This document shows, piece by piece, positions 47,601 to 60,100 of a stretch of DNA of 64,000 nt. The first letter of the stretch is position 1. Every line of letters starts with the position of its first letter. This DNA is from Macquaria australasica. Taxonomy: Eukaryota; Chordata; Actinopteri; Centrarchiformes; Percichthyidae. The position numbers and the translations under genes are program-made. The stretch is taken from NCBI GenBank assembly GCA_005408345.1, contig SEMN01000705.1:172506-236505 (forward strand). The letters run 5' to 3'. Below the pieces are notes generated by a model that was not told the DNA's origin, made no database searches, and saw nothing but the letters and a program-made list of their open reading frames with translations.

Positions 47601-50059
47601 GACGTCATCTTTAGAAGCTGTAGCAGCCAGACATAGACAGTAAAGTGTTGAAATTATGTAGTAAGTTATCAACAAGTTGGCAAGCAGAAAGTTCAGATCA
47701 AGTTCGCCCTCATTTCCTGAATATAACCTCCCAGGAGTTGTGTTTCACAGCGTGCAGAACTCTAGATTAAAAGTATTGATTTTAACACTTAATGAAACCT
47801 GCCCTTCAGCCTTTCCTTGTCAATAAACATAAAGGGGCCTGTTATGTGCAGTTAGAAAAGCCTGCGTTTTACAAGATTACCATTTTAGCTTTTTTTGTCA
47901 CCCTAGTATTTGTACTTGTGCTTGTTTTCTTGTTCTCTGCCATCATTCAAAGTCACACTGAAATGGAAATTGATTCCACTTTAATGACTCATCCTCCAAC
48001 AAACACCTTTTTTTTTTATCATTCAGTGCCAAAGAAATGTTGTATTAGCTTGCGTATGAACCAAAATCAATTTAAGTGTTGTGTAGTTGTTTTTTAAAAC
48101 TGTTTTTGTCAATGTCTTGCTTTGTTGAGACACACATAATGTTGAAATGATGTTATGAAAAACTGGGCAGGTGTGACAGTTAACAAGACAGTACTATGTG
48201 GAGGGTCGGTGGCTTGTTTGTTGCTGTGAAAATATGTGCTGCAACTGAAATATATTGTTCTCAAAGGAGCATATTATATGACATAATGCATCAAAACGCC
48301 AAACAAAAAGGAGCAAATTTTTAAGTTTTAAATGGTACTCCAGTGATTCAGTGTTGCACTTCCATAACGTTGGGGGACTTGAAAGAGTCAGATTGAAAAG
48401 AAAGAATGGTTCAAATCATTGCAGCAAAGTATTTTTTGTGAGGAACAGTAGATAAAATTGATCACATTTGACTCCCTTTTTTCAAACTTTTAGAAAAGTT
48501 GTCGTTTTAGTTCAACCACATATGAAGAGCAAAAATGTGCTAGAAAAAAACCCCTTTTAATTCCTTATTTTATCCTTATCCTTTTTATTATTTTGTCTAA
48601 TAACCTTCACAGTGCTTGTTTTGTCCAGCCAACAGTCCAAACCTCAACAATATTAACAATAAATTAGCAATTAGCAGCAAATCTTCACATTTGTGAAGCT
48701 GGAACCATGAAATGTTTTTTAGATAAAATATGACTTAAACAATTATCAAAATAGTTGCCAATTAATTTTCTGTCAATCGACTGATTAATCAATTAATTTT
48801 CAGCTGTACTTGTACTGTTGATTTTATATTATTATATATATATATATATTTCATGTTTTGTATACAAAAATCTTAATTTGTAAAGTAACTAGTAACTAAA
48901 GCTGTCAGATAAATGTGTAGTGCAGTAAAAAGTACAACATTTCCCTCTGAGATGTAGTGGAGTAGAAGTAGAAAGACTCAAGTAAAGTACAAGTACCTCA
49001 AATCTGTACTTAAGTACAGTACTTGAGTAAATATACTTAGTTACATTCCACCAATGCTCGAGGAAGGTCCTCCAGAGCCACAGAAGATGTTAAACACTTG
49101 TTTTCACAGGCTGAGTAGTGCTAACCACGACCAGTAAACTGATCTATATGTGTGAACTTGGTGGATTGACCCTTTACAGCGTGTTTTCATCACAGTGCGT
49201 CTCTGTGTGTCTGCAGGGTGAGTGCTCCCAGAAGTGTCGCAGCATGTTTGTGGTGGAGTCCATCTGTGTGGCGTGGTTCACCTTGGAGTTTGTTCTGCGA
49301 TTTGTCAACGCTCAGAGCAAGCTGGCCTTCGCTCGCGGCCCCCTCAACATCATCGACGCCATCGCCATCCTGCCGTACTACGTGTCCCTGGTCGTCGATG
49401 TCGGAGATGAGTCACAGGAGGAGGTCGTCATGGGTGCTGGCAGAGGCTATCTGGACAAACTGAGTCTGATCCTGCGCCTGCTGCGGGCCCTGCGGATCCT
49501 GTACGTGATGCGGCTGGCTCGCCACTCTCTGGGCCTGCAGACTTTAGGACTGACCATGCAGCGCAGCATGAGGGAGTTCGGCCTGCTGCTGCTGTTCGTC
49601 TGCGTGGCCGTGACCCTCTTCTCACCTCTGGTTCATCTAGCAGAGAGTGAACTGGCGCCGTTTGCCGCCACGCACCCCCAGCACAGCTTCAGCAGCATCC
49701 CGGCCTCCTACTGGTGGGCCATCATCTCCATGACCACGGTGGGCTACGGCGACATGGTGCCGCGCAGCATCCCTGGACAGATAGTTGCACTGACCAGCAT
49801 CCTGAGTGGCATCCTCATCATGGCGTTCCCCGCCACGTCCATCTTCCACACCTTCTCCCGCTCGTATCAGGAGCTCAAGCAGGAGTATGAGCGGCTGTGG
49901 AAGGAGGAGAGAGGCGAGGAAATAGCTGCCGAGTCAGAGGAGAATTGGTCCAAAGTGGATTTGTCACCAGATGAGCTCACGTCTGTGTTCAAGGGAGATA
50001 ACGACGGGCGGATGTCAAGCAGGAGTCATCAATCCACACTTCCATCTACAGCTTTCTAA
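44620..50059 (+). CDS. kcng4: Voltage-gated potassium channel subfamily G (Kv6), KCNG4-like
   Basis: Kv6 subunits are electrically silent alone; they join Kv2 (KCNB) subunits and change their gating at the plasma membrane. Exon 1 is 44620-45378 and exon 2 49217-50059, joined in phase 0 to 533 aa (human KCNG4 519). Start MPIISNANHD is preceded by an acceptor 78 bp upstream. T1 domain about 61-165 (ILINVGGNRY, CDDYD, FFDRNP); S1 about 222-244; S2 263-283; S3 295-313; S4 337-355 (LRLLRALRILYVMRLARHS); selectivity filter TTVGYGD 426-432; S6 has FPATSIF where Kv1-4 have PxP, as expected for silent subunits. ENPQSGL, STMPDLR, TLFSPL and LIMAFPATSIF favour KCNG4 over KCNG1 or KCNG2, but a/b paralogy was not resolved. 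The 3.8-kb intron holds repeats. Confidence 0.88.
45379..49216 (+). other. kcng4 intron
   Basis: No exon seen. Contains a LINE-like end near 45805-45835 (ataaataaagtttatcttat) and MITE fragments at about 47470-47566 and 48870-49056, both of the GGTGGAA/ACTTAAGT family and ending gttccacc / cattccacca. Confidence 0.6.
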
Positions 50060-53000
50060 TGGACCAGGAAGAGAGCAGTCAGGCACTTTCATTCAGTTAT
50101 TATATGTTAAAAATGGTGACACTTGACAACATACTCTATCCTATATAAGCACATTTAGACTCTAAAGGACTGTTATATAGTGGACAGTGTGGTTATTGTC
50201 TATTCGTGTTCTGGATTCATGCTTTAATAGCTTTCAACAAACCATCTAGTACTAATCAGGTTATACGAAGCTTTTTTAAATACGTTACAAGCAGCACAAC
50301 ATGCTAAACCTTTAAAGAAAATACAATCTTACTGCAGCTATTGTGCACATTTTTCTATTTTCAAATAGAGGATAAATATATGATATCTGAAGCTAATATG
50401 TGCAATATATAAATATTTTGTCTCCTAGCGTTGCTGTATAGTCGCCTGACGTTGGTACAAAGCTTTTTCGCATAGCGCTTTCAGACGTCTGTCCCTTTAA
50501 GACATCCAACTTTTGGAAGTATCGTGTTCCATTCAGACAGAGGAAGCTAGTTAGCCTAGCTTGCTAACGACGTGTTTGTTCTGCTTCATAGAAAAGGAGG
50601 GGTTCTAGCTAGCGTTAGCCGTCTCTCTTTCATGGGTCCAGCTGTGGTGTCGCTAAACAACCAGACTGTTAAAACTCACAGTAACAAGTAGTCCTGTAAC
50701 CTCACACTTCGTACGTTACTCCGTGATTCAAGTGACAATGTAAGATGACGCTTAGCAACAGCAACAGGTAACAACGTTGGGCCCCCAGCTAGTGAAGTAA
50801 ACTAATACAATAAACAGCTTTTAGTTACATGTATTACACCAATCAAATTATGGTCAGTCAAAACACCAATGTAAGGGCCAGTTTCACTACAGATAAAAAA
50901 GTAAAATTCTAATTTCTTCTTTTTTGTAATTACAGTTTTTGACCAAATGAGTACACAAGTCAAAACACACACCGAGGAGATATACAGTGTATAATTATAA
51001 TTTTGTTTCGACAAACCAATTAATTAGAACTTTTTTACAGCACACAAAACACAAACTACATTTTGAATTTAGTTTAGGGATTAAATGAGGAATCTGCTCA
51101 ACAATGAATGCAGATAAATACAACAAAAAGTCAGCAGAAAGGCAACAGTAGAGAAAACAATTGATTATTAATACAAGCACAGACATTCACTTTATCCTGT
51201 TCATAAATAACTTCATTGTTTGCTTATTGTTTGTCGTGTGATGCCTTCACGTCACCAACTCTCAGATTTTGGATGTTGGAGGGTCCTTAAATGCACCGTG
51301 AAGAAGAGCTTTAACTTGCAGCTGAATAATCAAGAGACTATTATTTCAACACAAACACACAAAGCGACAAAACTGTGATAGATTACACAGCACAAGTGTC
51401 ATGTCTCTACAAGTTGATTTTTCAGTGGAAATCAATGGCTGCCAGGAAGGTAGGACAGTAATTGATGGGCAGCAGTGTTTAAGACGTATGTATTTAATGG
51501 TCCTTTAATGTGCACATTCATTTCATCCTCCACTCGAACATCTTGTAGCTCCTCTACTCTCGTTGTTTGTCTAACTTCCAGGCATTTTTATAAATAAAAA
51601 TAAACTCTTTTACTCTTTTGCTTGTATTTATGTAACTTCTTTAGAGGACGAATGGTTTGTTCACTCTACGTGAAGTTGTCCTTGACAAAGAAACCTCATA
51701 CTGTAGCTCCTGACCTTATAGCACTAATTTAACTATATACGGAGCCCCACAGGGATCATATGGTAGAAAAATAAAGATTAATAAACTGTGAGGGGGAAGA
51801 AATTGTAGGAGCATTCAGTCAGGATATGTTAATGTGAACGATAACCTTTCCAACCTTTAGATTAAAAGTAGTGGTGGGTTAGATAGTGTTACAGTAATGT
51901 AATTTCTTAGTTTGACCTACTAAATGAAAGATTAGTAGTCTAAATTCAAATACAAACAACATGAGTCCTTTCTTGCACAACAATCAGCCCCTCAGAGCTG
52001 TGAATGAATTAGACACTGTGATTGTTAAAGACGCCCTGTGGAGTTTTCTTATGTTTACATTCACCAAAAGTCTGTGTGTGTATCCTTGAGCTCTAACACA
52101 TTTCTTCCCCATAAAACATTTGCAAAGCTGTTTTTTCTATCAGCCCCTAAATCGCAGATACAGAATGTGTCTTGTTTCCTCTAGTACACGTTTTCTACAG
52201 CTAGTGTAAATGTAAGAATATGTCTGAGTCATAAATAAGTATGGACTAACCGCCTGAGCTGCGTCTGCCTCGGCAAACAATGCCATTTCTCCCACTGGGA
52301 TCAAATGTATTATGACTATCTTGACTGTCTTGAACTTGAATGTATGTTGCTTAAAAGTTATGTGAGTTCATGTTAAATGTTGTTTTGTTATTGCCAATCG
52401 TTTCTGACCTCTGACCTTGAACAAAAAGCAGATGCGGACCTTTGAGTAATAAGTTTGAGAACCCCTGATCTAGAGGCCTGAGGATGTATTTTAACTTCTG
52501 CTTTAATAATCAAAGTGGAAATGTACGGCTAATGTGACGCACTTCTTTCAGTCTAGTAACTTCAGCTTCAGCGTATGGGATATTATTACTTCTTAGTCTG
52601 TGCTTTTATTCAGCTGGTACGACAACTAAAAGCAGCATTTAGCTTTTTTTCACTAAAAAGAACATTTATGAATTTGTTTGCAAGTTTGTCCACTGATACA
52701 ATTGAAACCAAGCAAACTGTCCTCACTCTGACATCTGTTGTTATGAGTGTGTTTGAAGACACAGATGGAGTGTTTTAAAGAGCCTCTTTCTATCTCTACA
52801 GAACTTATTCAAACACTGCTGCTGGCAAGATTACTTTCACGCAAACCAGGAACAATGGAAACATTGAAAAGACCCAACAATGACTTGTTCTTGTCCTCTA
52901 CCACCTCTTCTTTCCTGCTGTCCCCACGGAGGAAACACAAACTCAAACTTAGGAAGGAAACTACACGATTGATTCATAACCTCATCAAAGACCTATGAGT

Positions 53001-53228
53001 AAATCAGCATCAAATCACATATTTTAAACAATAGCCTCGTCATCATTAAGAGAATTAATTCAGCACGTCGACTTCTTTTCTTCAAAAGTTGCCCTTTGCT
53101 GTCACCAAATGATACTTTACACGATGTCTCATGTCGCAACATGCTGTTCAAAAACACGTAAACGCCATCAGGGAGTTAGTAAGGTATTCACGTGTTTATT
53201 GTTAAAACTTTTAATCCTAATTTACACA
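50060..53228. other. Downstream of kcng4; no gene recognised
   Basis: AT-rich DNA, presumably including the kcng4 3' UTR. Short open frames (for example 52747-52998 on plus) have no recognisable domain. Confidence 0.45.
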
Positions 53229-53645
53229 CACTAGGACAGACAACATTAAAGCTGTGGTCGCAATAACATCACTTCAGTAACATGGACAGCGCATGGTACG
53301 GTAGAGTAGCATACACTTCCAAACCACAGACTGTATATAAAGATGGACGACGCGTCTCCACTTCCTCCCACTGTAAAAAAATGAAGCCAAAATATCCTGG
53401 ATACAGGAGCTGCCATCTGCTCAGTAGTGATCCATCAAGTTCCCACCTATACACCCGTCTGAACCAATCACAGCACACTCACAGCTGTCAATCATGACGT
53501 CACGCCCCGTTTTTATAGCATCAAATAACTAATTAAAACCAAACTGATCAGAAAAACAAACACTTGAACAAACATCAGCGTGATAAGAACCTAAAATGAC
53601 AGAAACCGTCTCTGGGAACATTTTATTTGACGTGTACTTTGATTG
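53229..53645. mobile_element. Third copy of the ctgtatataaagatgga repeat, truncated
   Basis: Closely matches 43404-43855: same order of ctaggacagacaacattaaa, acttccaaacca, agactgtatataaagatgga, atcatgacgtcacgccccgt and gacgtgtactttgatt. It lacks about 40 bp in the middle and stops where the 43-kb copy continues to its right terminus. Confidence 0.75.
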
Positions 53646-54753
53646 AAACAACGTACACTAAAAGGAGAGAGAATATTGTACAAACGAATGCTAGTGTGGC
53701 GTCATGTCTGCTGGATGTGTGAGTGTGTTTGCTAACACGTTAGCCGTGCTAGCGCTGCAGCTGCATGTCAATGTCGGTCACGTCGGTCGGTCCAAACTGA
53801 AATATCTCCACATCGACTAGATGGATTGAGACAAAATCCTGTACTGGCATTCACGGTCCTCAGAGGATGAATCCTGCTGACTGTAGTGATTAACCTTTCA
53901 TCTAGCGCCATCGTGAGGTCAAATTTTTAATTTGTCCAATTCTTTCATTACCAAATGCCTGAAATACGAATGACATTCCCATCAGCCTCAGCTCTGCCTC
54001 GTTTTTAGTGCTAATTAGCAAATGTTAGCATATTAACATGCTAAACTAAATGGTTAATATTATAGACATGCTAAACCTCAGCATGTTAGCATTTAGCTCA
54101 AAACACCGCTCTGCCTAAGTGGCTGTAGACTGTTAGCCCTGTTAAAGGCCCTGAAAACTTGTTTTCTCAATCAGCTTCTTACTATGAGCAAATGTTCTGA
54201 CAAAGTTCGAACAGTTTTGATTATTTTATTCTTCTGTATTTTTTGTTTTAAATGCCAAAAATCGATTAATGCAGCTTTAAGACCAAAAAGTCACTCAACT
54301 GACCTTTAATTGATGAAAGCTTAAACCAAATGTGAGAGCTAGTTGTCCCTCATGCTGTTAAAGTTTTACTACATACGACATTCATCACAGTATCACAGCA
54401 ACTTCACTCACACTGTAACTAAAAAGAAAAAAGCTTTTATTCAGAAAGGGGCAGCATCCTGTGTAACAATATACATTTCAAATATCGTCCTTTAATCACA
54501 GAAAATATTAAAATAGGACACAACTGTACAATATACAGTCATGGGCTGTAGTACATTAGTAGTAGTTACAAGTCACTGCCTTGTGTGTTTGGCATTTTTA
54601 AGCTGTATTTTAACATTTAACTTCCCAAGGTCACAATGTCAGTTAAAGGCAGCTGTTTTAACCCACAACATCACTTTTCTGTATAATCATCATTAATTAA
54701 TAAAGTAGAAACATAATCTACTTGTAATTATGATACACAAAGAAACAGCATTC

Positions 54754-55990
54754 TCACACTTTTTTAATCTTCTCTTTACACTTTAAGACATTGAAGGGGG
54801 CAGATGGTGACGTGTTGTTGGCAGTTGACTTCTCAAATTCTTCCGATAGCTTCTTCGCCCAGACCCACTCGGGATCTAAAAGAATCGTCTTATTGCACAC
54901 AGTTGTGACCCTGTAAGAAACACACAACACATATTGAACATTATTAGAAGCACAAGGACACAACACAGTGTTAATCTGCAGCAATGCATCATGTTTTGTT
55001 AACTAGTCATTTTTTTTGTATTTAAAATCTGAATCTGCAAAGTGGCTACTGCTGTAAATGTAGTGGAGTAAAAAGTACAGTAGTTCCCCCTGATGTAGTG
55101 AAGTAGAAGTATAAAATAGCAGAACATGGAAATAATCGAGGTAAGTACAAGTACTTTGTACTTTGTAGTAAATTGTACTTTTTACAGTATCAGCCCCAGA
55201 CAGTTAACATCCTGATTCAGGCCTGCAAGTCTGGATGTAAAATAAACGAACAGCTTCCCCTTGTGGAGAGTCTGCAAACTACTAAAGATTAATTTGTTGG
55301 TGAATTATTATGATAATTATAATATCATTATTACATTTTTGGTTTTGTCTGTGATCTTCTCACTGGATGTTTTTTTATGGATGTTAAATTTGACTGCTTA
55401 TTTCAGAATGATTTAATGTTATAAAAGAATACTTAAGAAACTAAGGGGCTTTAACTACTGTATTTTGATGTGCTGTTAATTTACCCATTACTTTGCCCAT
55501 TCCTTATAAAAAGTACTTTTAATTTTTAAACTTAAAGTACCATGTTTTTATTGTAAACGAACTCTGTTTTCTATACTGTTACTGTTCTGCAAACGTTCTG
55601 AAGTTGTCAGATCACAAAAAAAACTTTACTGAGTGCTTTACGGACAGTTTGCTGCTAATACTATTCTAATATTTTTAGCTGCAAAGGCGTATTTTGACCT
55701 TGTAATTTGCCCGTTTTACTTAAGTTGAGGAAGTGAGAGATAGACAAAATTGCAGACTTTTCTCATTTGCAAGCTTTTCAATGCAAAATCATTGCAGTAA
55801 CAGAACTCAGTACAACATGAACACATGTACAATCTAATGCAGCTTCTGTATATACTTACACAATTGCTTCGGGATTACAGTAACCCGGAGTCATCGTCAC
55901 GTTTTTCACCCTTCCCCTAGGAATAGGTGTTCGACTGTAGCCTGAACAGCCTTCGACCTTATTCAATTCCGACGCTGCCACGCCAACTGT

Positions 55991-56038
<48 letters not shown>

Positions 56039-56061
56039 TTAACACTTTGTCTCCTAGATGC

Positions 56062-56098
<37 letters not shown>

Positions 56099-56769
56099 CT
56101 TTATTTATACAGCACTTTTCTTAACAAGGTTACAAAGTGCTGGAGGATAAAATAACGTTACAAATGAGGAAAGATAAAACCCGGCAATATATTAAATATT
56201 CATAAACGCTTGTCTATAAAAGAAAGTTTTAAGTGTAAATGTGTGTCATAGCATAACAGGGGTGGGAGACACCGTGGTTCTGGATGATCTGGCTGAGAGG
56301 AAGCAGATATACTGAGAACAAAAGTGGGCCAAGAATGGAGCCTTGAGGAACACCACAGTTAAAATGAGCAACAGAGGAAACTGGCCTTTGCTATAACAAC
56401 AGAGAGGTATGAACGAAGCAGATGCAGAGCAGTTCCCTTAAGACCAACCCAGGTTTCTAGACAGTGCAGGACAACATCGTGATGAATTGTGTCAAAAGCA
56501 GCGCTCAAATCTAAAAGCACCTCTATCATCTCATTAGGGACCTTCACAACGGCAGTCTGTGCTATGGCGAGCTCTAAAACCTGACTGAAAACATCACATA
56601 CATGAATCATAAAAGGCGATTAATTGATTTGAAATGACTTCCTCCAGCACCTTAGTTTAGGTCGACAGCTCACAGAGAAATCAAGCAAATCAAGTAGTTA
56701 CTGACTGGAAGAGGTGTAACGCAGGAAGCAGATGAGAGTCAGAAGTACGAGGGCCAGCAGAGTCTTCAT
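54754..56769 (-). CDS. Small secreted chemokine-like protein with atypical cysteines
   Basis: Probable immune signalling ligand. Exons on the minus strand: 56706-56769, 55860-55986, 54754-54910; GT/AG borders and frames give 115 aa. Residues 1-21 (MKTLLALVLLTLICFLRYTSS) are a signal peptide. The mature part has TPIPRGRVKNV, PGYCNPEAIVVTTV and DPEWVWAKKL, matching the chemokine pattern of N-loop, beta strands and C-terminal helix. Cysteines are at 35, 58, 69 and 108. There is only one N-terminal cysteine, so neither CC nor CXC, and the usual fourth cysteine before DPxW is leucine. Possible N-glycosylation at N50, N70, N95/N96. Fish have a CX subfamily lacking one N-terminal cysteine; this may belong there or be a diverged CXC/CC member. 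Exact orthology not known. Confidence 0.72.
55025..55190. mobile_element. MITE fragment of the GGTGGAA/ACTTAAGT family in the chemokine-like gene intron 2
   Basis: Contains aatctgcaaagt, gtagtggagtaaaaagtac and gtaagtacaagtactttgta, shared with other copies; ends missing. Confidence 0.5.
55988..56035. repeat. (AC)n microsatellite at an intron 3' end
   Basis: About 23 AC units, starting right next to the acceptor of exon 2 of the chemokine-like gene (exon ends 55986). On the transcript it forms a TG-repeat directly before the splice site. Confidence 0.95.
56066..56100. repeat. (ATA)n microsatellite
   Basis: About eleven ATA units, leading into a LINE 3' end. Confidence 0.9.
56098..56620 (-). 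mobile_element. L2/Maui LINE fragment in the chemokine-like gene intron 1
   Basis: On the minus strand the segment encodes VLLDLSAAFDTIHHDVVLHCL, the reverse transcriptase motif A region, and further on a decayed GVPQGS region (plus 56318-56345). The 3' end aactttatttatacagcact joins the ATA repeat. Same strand as the host gene; internally rearranged. Confidence 0.75.
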
Positions 56770-56862
56770 GTTTCCCCGACAGAGAGAGAGATGAGCTTCA
56801 GTTTGGATGGAAAGCCTTTAATCTTCAGGGCTGATCTGTGTTGGAGACCTGCTCTGCGCTCT

Positions 56863-56870
56863 CTTATATA
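56863..56870 (-). promoter_or_regulatory. TATA box of the chemokine-like gene
   Basis: TATATAAG on the minus strand, about 95 bp upstream of the start codon at 56767-56769, a normal distance for an inducible immune gene with a short 5' UTR. Confidence 0.65.
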
Positions 56871-56899
56871 CAGCTGATGTCTCCACGCCACTCTGTTCT

Positions 56900-59820
56900 T
56901 AGTGACTTACGTTCTAAGAATCAGCTGGTGGTTCTCCCTCTGTTTCCTCTTCTTCTTTTTTTCTCATTTATCAGGAGGGCTATTTTCTGCACTACACAGA
57001 AAATGTGAAGATAATAACGTAAAACAATTCTGCAAAAAGACTTACACAGAATATAATGTGGGTTTTTCCACTGTTCCTCGTGTTTTTAGATTATTATCTC
57101 AGGATATCACTGCAGACATTAAGAAAGGACTTTAAGCTGCAACCACATACTGTAGATTAAGTCACAGTCTCTGTTAATTTGTCCAAAAGTCTGTCTTTGT
57201 ATCCCAGATTACACACTTACCTTTCTCAAAACTCTCAGCTCACATCCAAAATGCACTAATGCAACCAAAACACTTGCTACACATCTGAGGACCAACTCGT
57301 GGACCCAAACACACACACATCATTTATCTGCCAACAGAAACACTTTGTCACTCATTATGTATTGATAAGTGTCATAATTTGCGCTTGTATTAGATATTAG
57401 AAGTCAAACAAAATTAATGAACAAGAACGAAAGTCAACACAAACTGGGATAAATATCTTCCCAAGCTATTCTTCTGCAGTTTGCTTCATATCTTTTTGGT
57501 CGTGTCTTATCCTTTCTAAATTCGGACATCTTACACATTAAGTATACCGTCACACACACACGATAGACGGTGATTTAAAAGTTTTATGAGTTGGTCTTTA
57601 ATTCGGCGTTTATCTGATCCACAAACCAGCACTTATTTTTGTGAGAAATCTTAATCTTTCAAACGGTTTACCTCTCATTTCCACAGTGTGGTAGCGATTG
57701 GAGGCGACAAAATCCAAAATGTAAAGTTTGTACGGAAATACAGTTTATCTTTATGGATTATATTGATGCCGAATTGACAATAAGACTGTCGACATATGAC
57801 ACCCTTCATTTTGTACTTGTAGAGTTATTGTTAATATGTCATATTTTTTAAAGGGAATTTGGCATAATATTTTCCGCGGAGAGCGCAGTCTCATTTTCCT
57901 GCCATACCTCCCCTTGCCTGCCAATAATCTTGCACCCCCACTTTTAACTATAGGAGGTCCCACTTTAGTCTTTACATGCTTATTTGTACATTATGTGTGT
58001 TTAAACTATTATTTACAAGACACAAGTTGGTTTGGTGCCATGTGAAGTGGCAACAAGTTACAATGAGGGGGGCCCCCAAAACCAAATCCTGCCTAGGGCC
58101 CCCAAAAGTCTAGGGCCAGCCCTGTGGGAAAGGATCTTTTTGCATGTCTGATCCGTCCCTGGTAATCTTCTGCAGAAATGTCCAGACATCCAGCTTTCAC
58201 TGCATCACAGAGGGACATCTGATCAACTTTCCACCTCCATCAGGAGAAGAGTTCCTCTGTGGGGCTGAGGGATGGAGATTAAGGGGGAAGGAAAGGTGAC
58301 ACCATGCTGGGACGAGCTGTAAACCCCTCTGTGACTGGAGGAGATGGTGAAACGCCACATTGTCACCTGTCCTCCCTCACCTGGCACAAGTCTCTCATAG
58401 AGGTCATCAAGGAAATGAAAACCGACGCTCAGTGTCCCAATTAGGAGTTTCAGTTTATTTATTTTTTTATTAGATTTAGCAGAATGTAACAAATTGCAGT
58501 CTAATTTACAGTTTGATTGTGTTATGTTAGGACAGTTTTGACAATAGTATGTAAATGTGTAAAACGGAGTGTAAATACACAGAGGTTTGGTTCATGTGGT
58601 TGAGTTCATGAATTTTGAAAGATGTGGTCACTGAATGCAGATATGAAAAGTGATCCACAGTTTATTGACTTCTGCTGTGCCGACTGTGTGAACTGTGTTG
58701 GAAATTTTAAGTTTCAGGATGACATCAGTAATATAAGCATATAAACACTTTGCTTGTATGATGATAAAGCCTTCAGTTCACCACAGTCATAGTGGAGAAA
58801 GCTTGTTCTGTTTATACATCCACTAATCCACACATTTCTCCATGAGTCATTTTAATAAATAAACTAAACTGCGGCAAAGTCCCCACATTTATTATCACCT
58901 TCCATCAAAACTTCCAAACCCACTCGACCTTATTTACCAGGAGAGATGAATGACGACTGACGTTATTTGGTCAATACAACAAATTCTTAAGTATCATGGT
59001 ATTATTGATCAGAAACAAAGCTGCTGCTCCTGACTATTTTTTTAAAATTAAGATTAAGTTTTAAATACTAATATTTAAGGGATAAGTCTGGTGATATTCT
59101 ATATTTTTCTTATTGTAAACAAATCTCATGAAAAGACCAAAACCAGCAGTGAATCCATCTACAAACAAGCACAGGAGCCTGAGCAATGGAGCCAGTGGCT
59201 GCACCCCCACTTTCACATTAACCGTTAAAAACTACAGTGAGCAGCTGTTTTAGGAAATAAATTTAAATAAGTTTAAATAATTGACACCTTCACAGTAAAT
59301 CTCTTCGCTGTAGCAGCTGCAGTAATGTAATAGTAGTAGTTAATGGTGGTTGCAGTTGCAGCTTTAGCTGGTTGAAGAGGAAGGAGGTGATTGAATGGAC
59401 AGAGGAGAAATGTTTGCAGTTCTACCTTTCACTTCCTCATCTGTTCCCATAAAGGATTCTCTGTTTTAAATTCTAAGACGTCACAATACTGAGTTTCACA
59501 GACACTGAAGAAGTTTGTGGTTCAGAGGAAACAAACTTCCCATTATGATTTCTGAATAACTCAGATGGGTTTAATATAAAAATAAAATAATAATAATAAA
59601 AATGATGTGGCCAGATTCCATACTACATATACTGTATTTAAGCATGTACTTAAGTTGCCTTGCCCTTACACACTAATTCCATACAGTATTATATATATAA
59701 TCATAGTTAGTTTACAAAAATAGCAACATACTTGACTGTTTTGTACTAAACAGGAAATGATACGTGTCGACCACAGACCATATATGTAGATTTTACTTTA
59801 CTGACTGGCCCACAGTCACA
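56900..59820. other. Intergenic, repeat-bearing, no gene recognised
   Basis: Includes a segment at about 58055-58125 with gggcccccaaaa words and the ending gggccagccctg, a common hAT-like terminus in fish, and a copy at about 59095-59250 of the repeat seen near 18915. No coding exon. Confidence 0.45.
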
Positions 59821-60100
59821 GGCTGTGTCCAAAATCACACACTACACACTACATAGTCCACTATATAGTGAGTTCGCCATTTTGTAGTGCTGTCCGAATG
59901 CACAGTGAGAATTATTATGCCCTATATAGTGGACTCAAAGTATCCCACAATGCACTGAGAAAAGTATTGTACAACCGATGGTCACTACCCAAACACTATA
60001 TACCATCATGCATTGCGCTGAAAGAAAAATATCAGACGGACGAGAGGAGAGAAAGCAGCGCGAAAACGTTTTTTCATTTTGCAGCTGAGCTCACTATATA

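Noticed and set aside
47792..48097. 101-codon frame with a hydrophobic stretch in the kcng4 intron
   Set aside because: Low-complexity AT-rich translation, no homologue recognised, no splice or promoter context.
58055..58125. hAT-like end gggccagccctg as a complete element
   Set aside because: Only one terminus was found, with no matching left end or target duplication.
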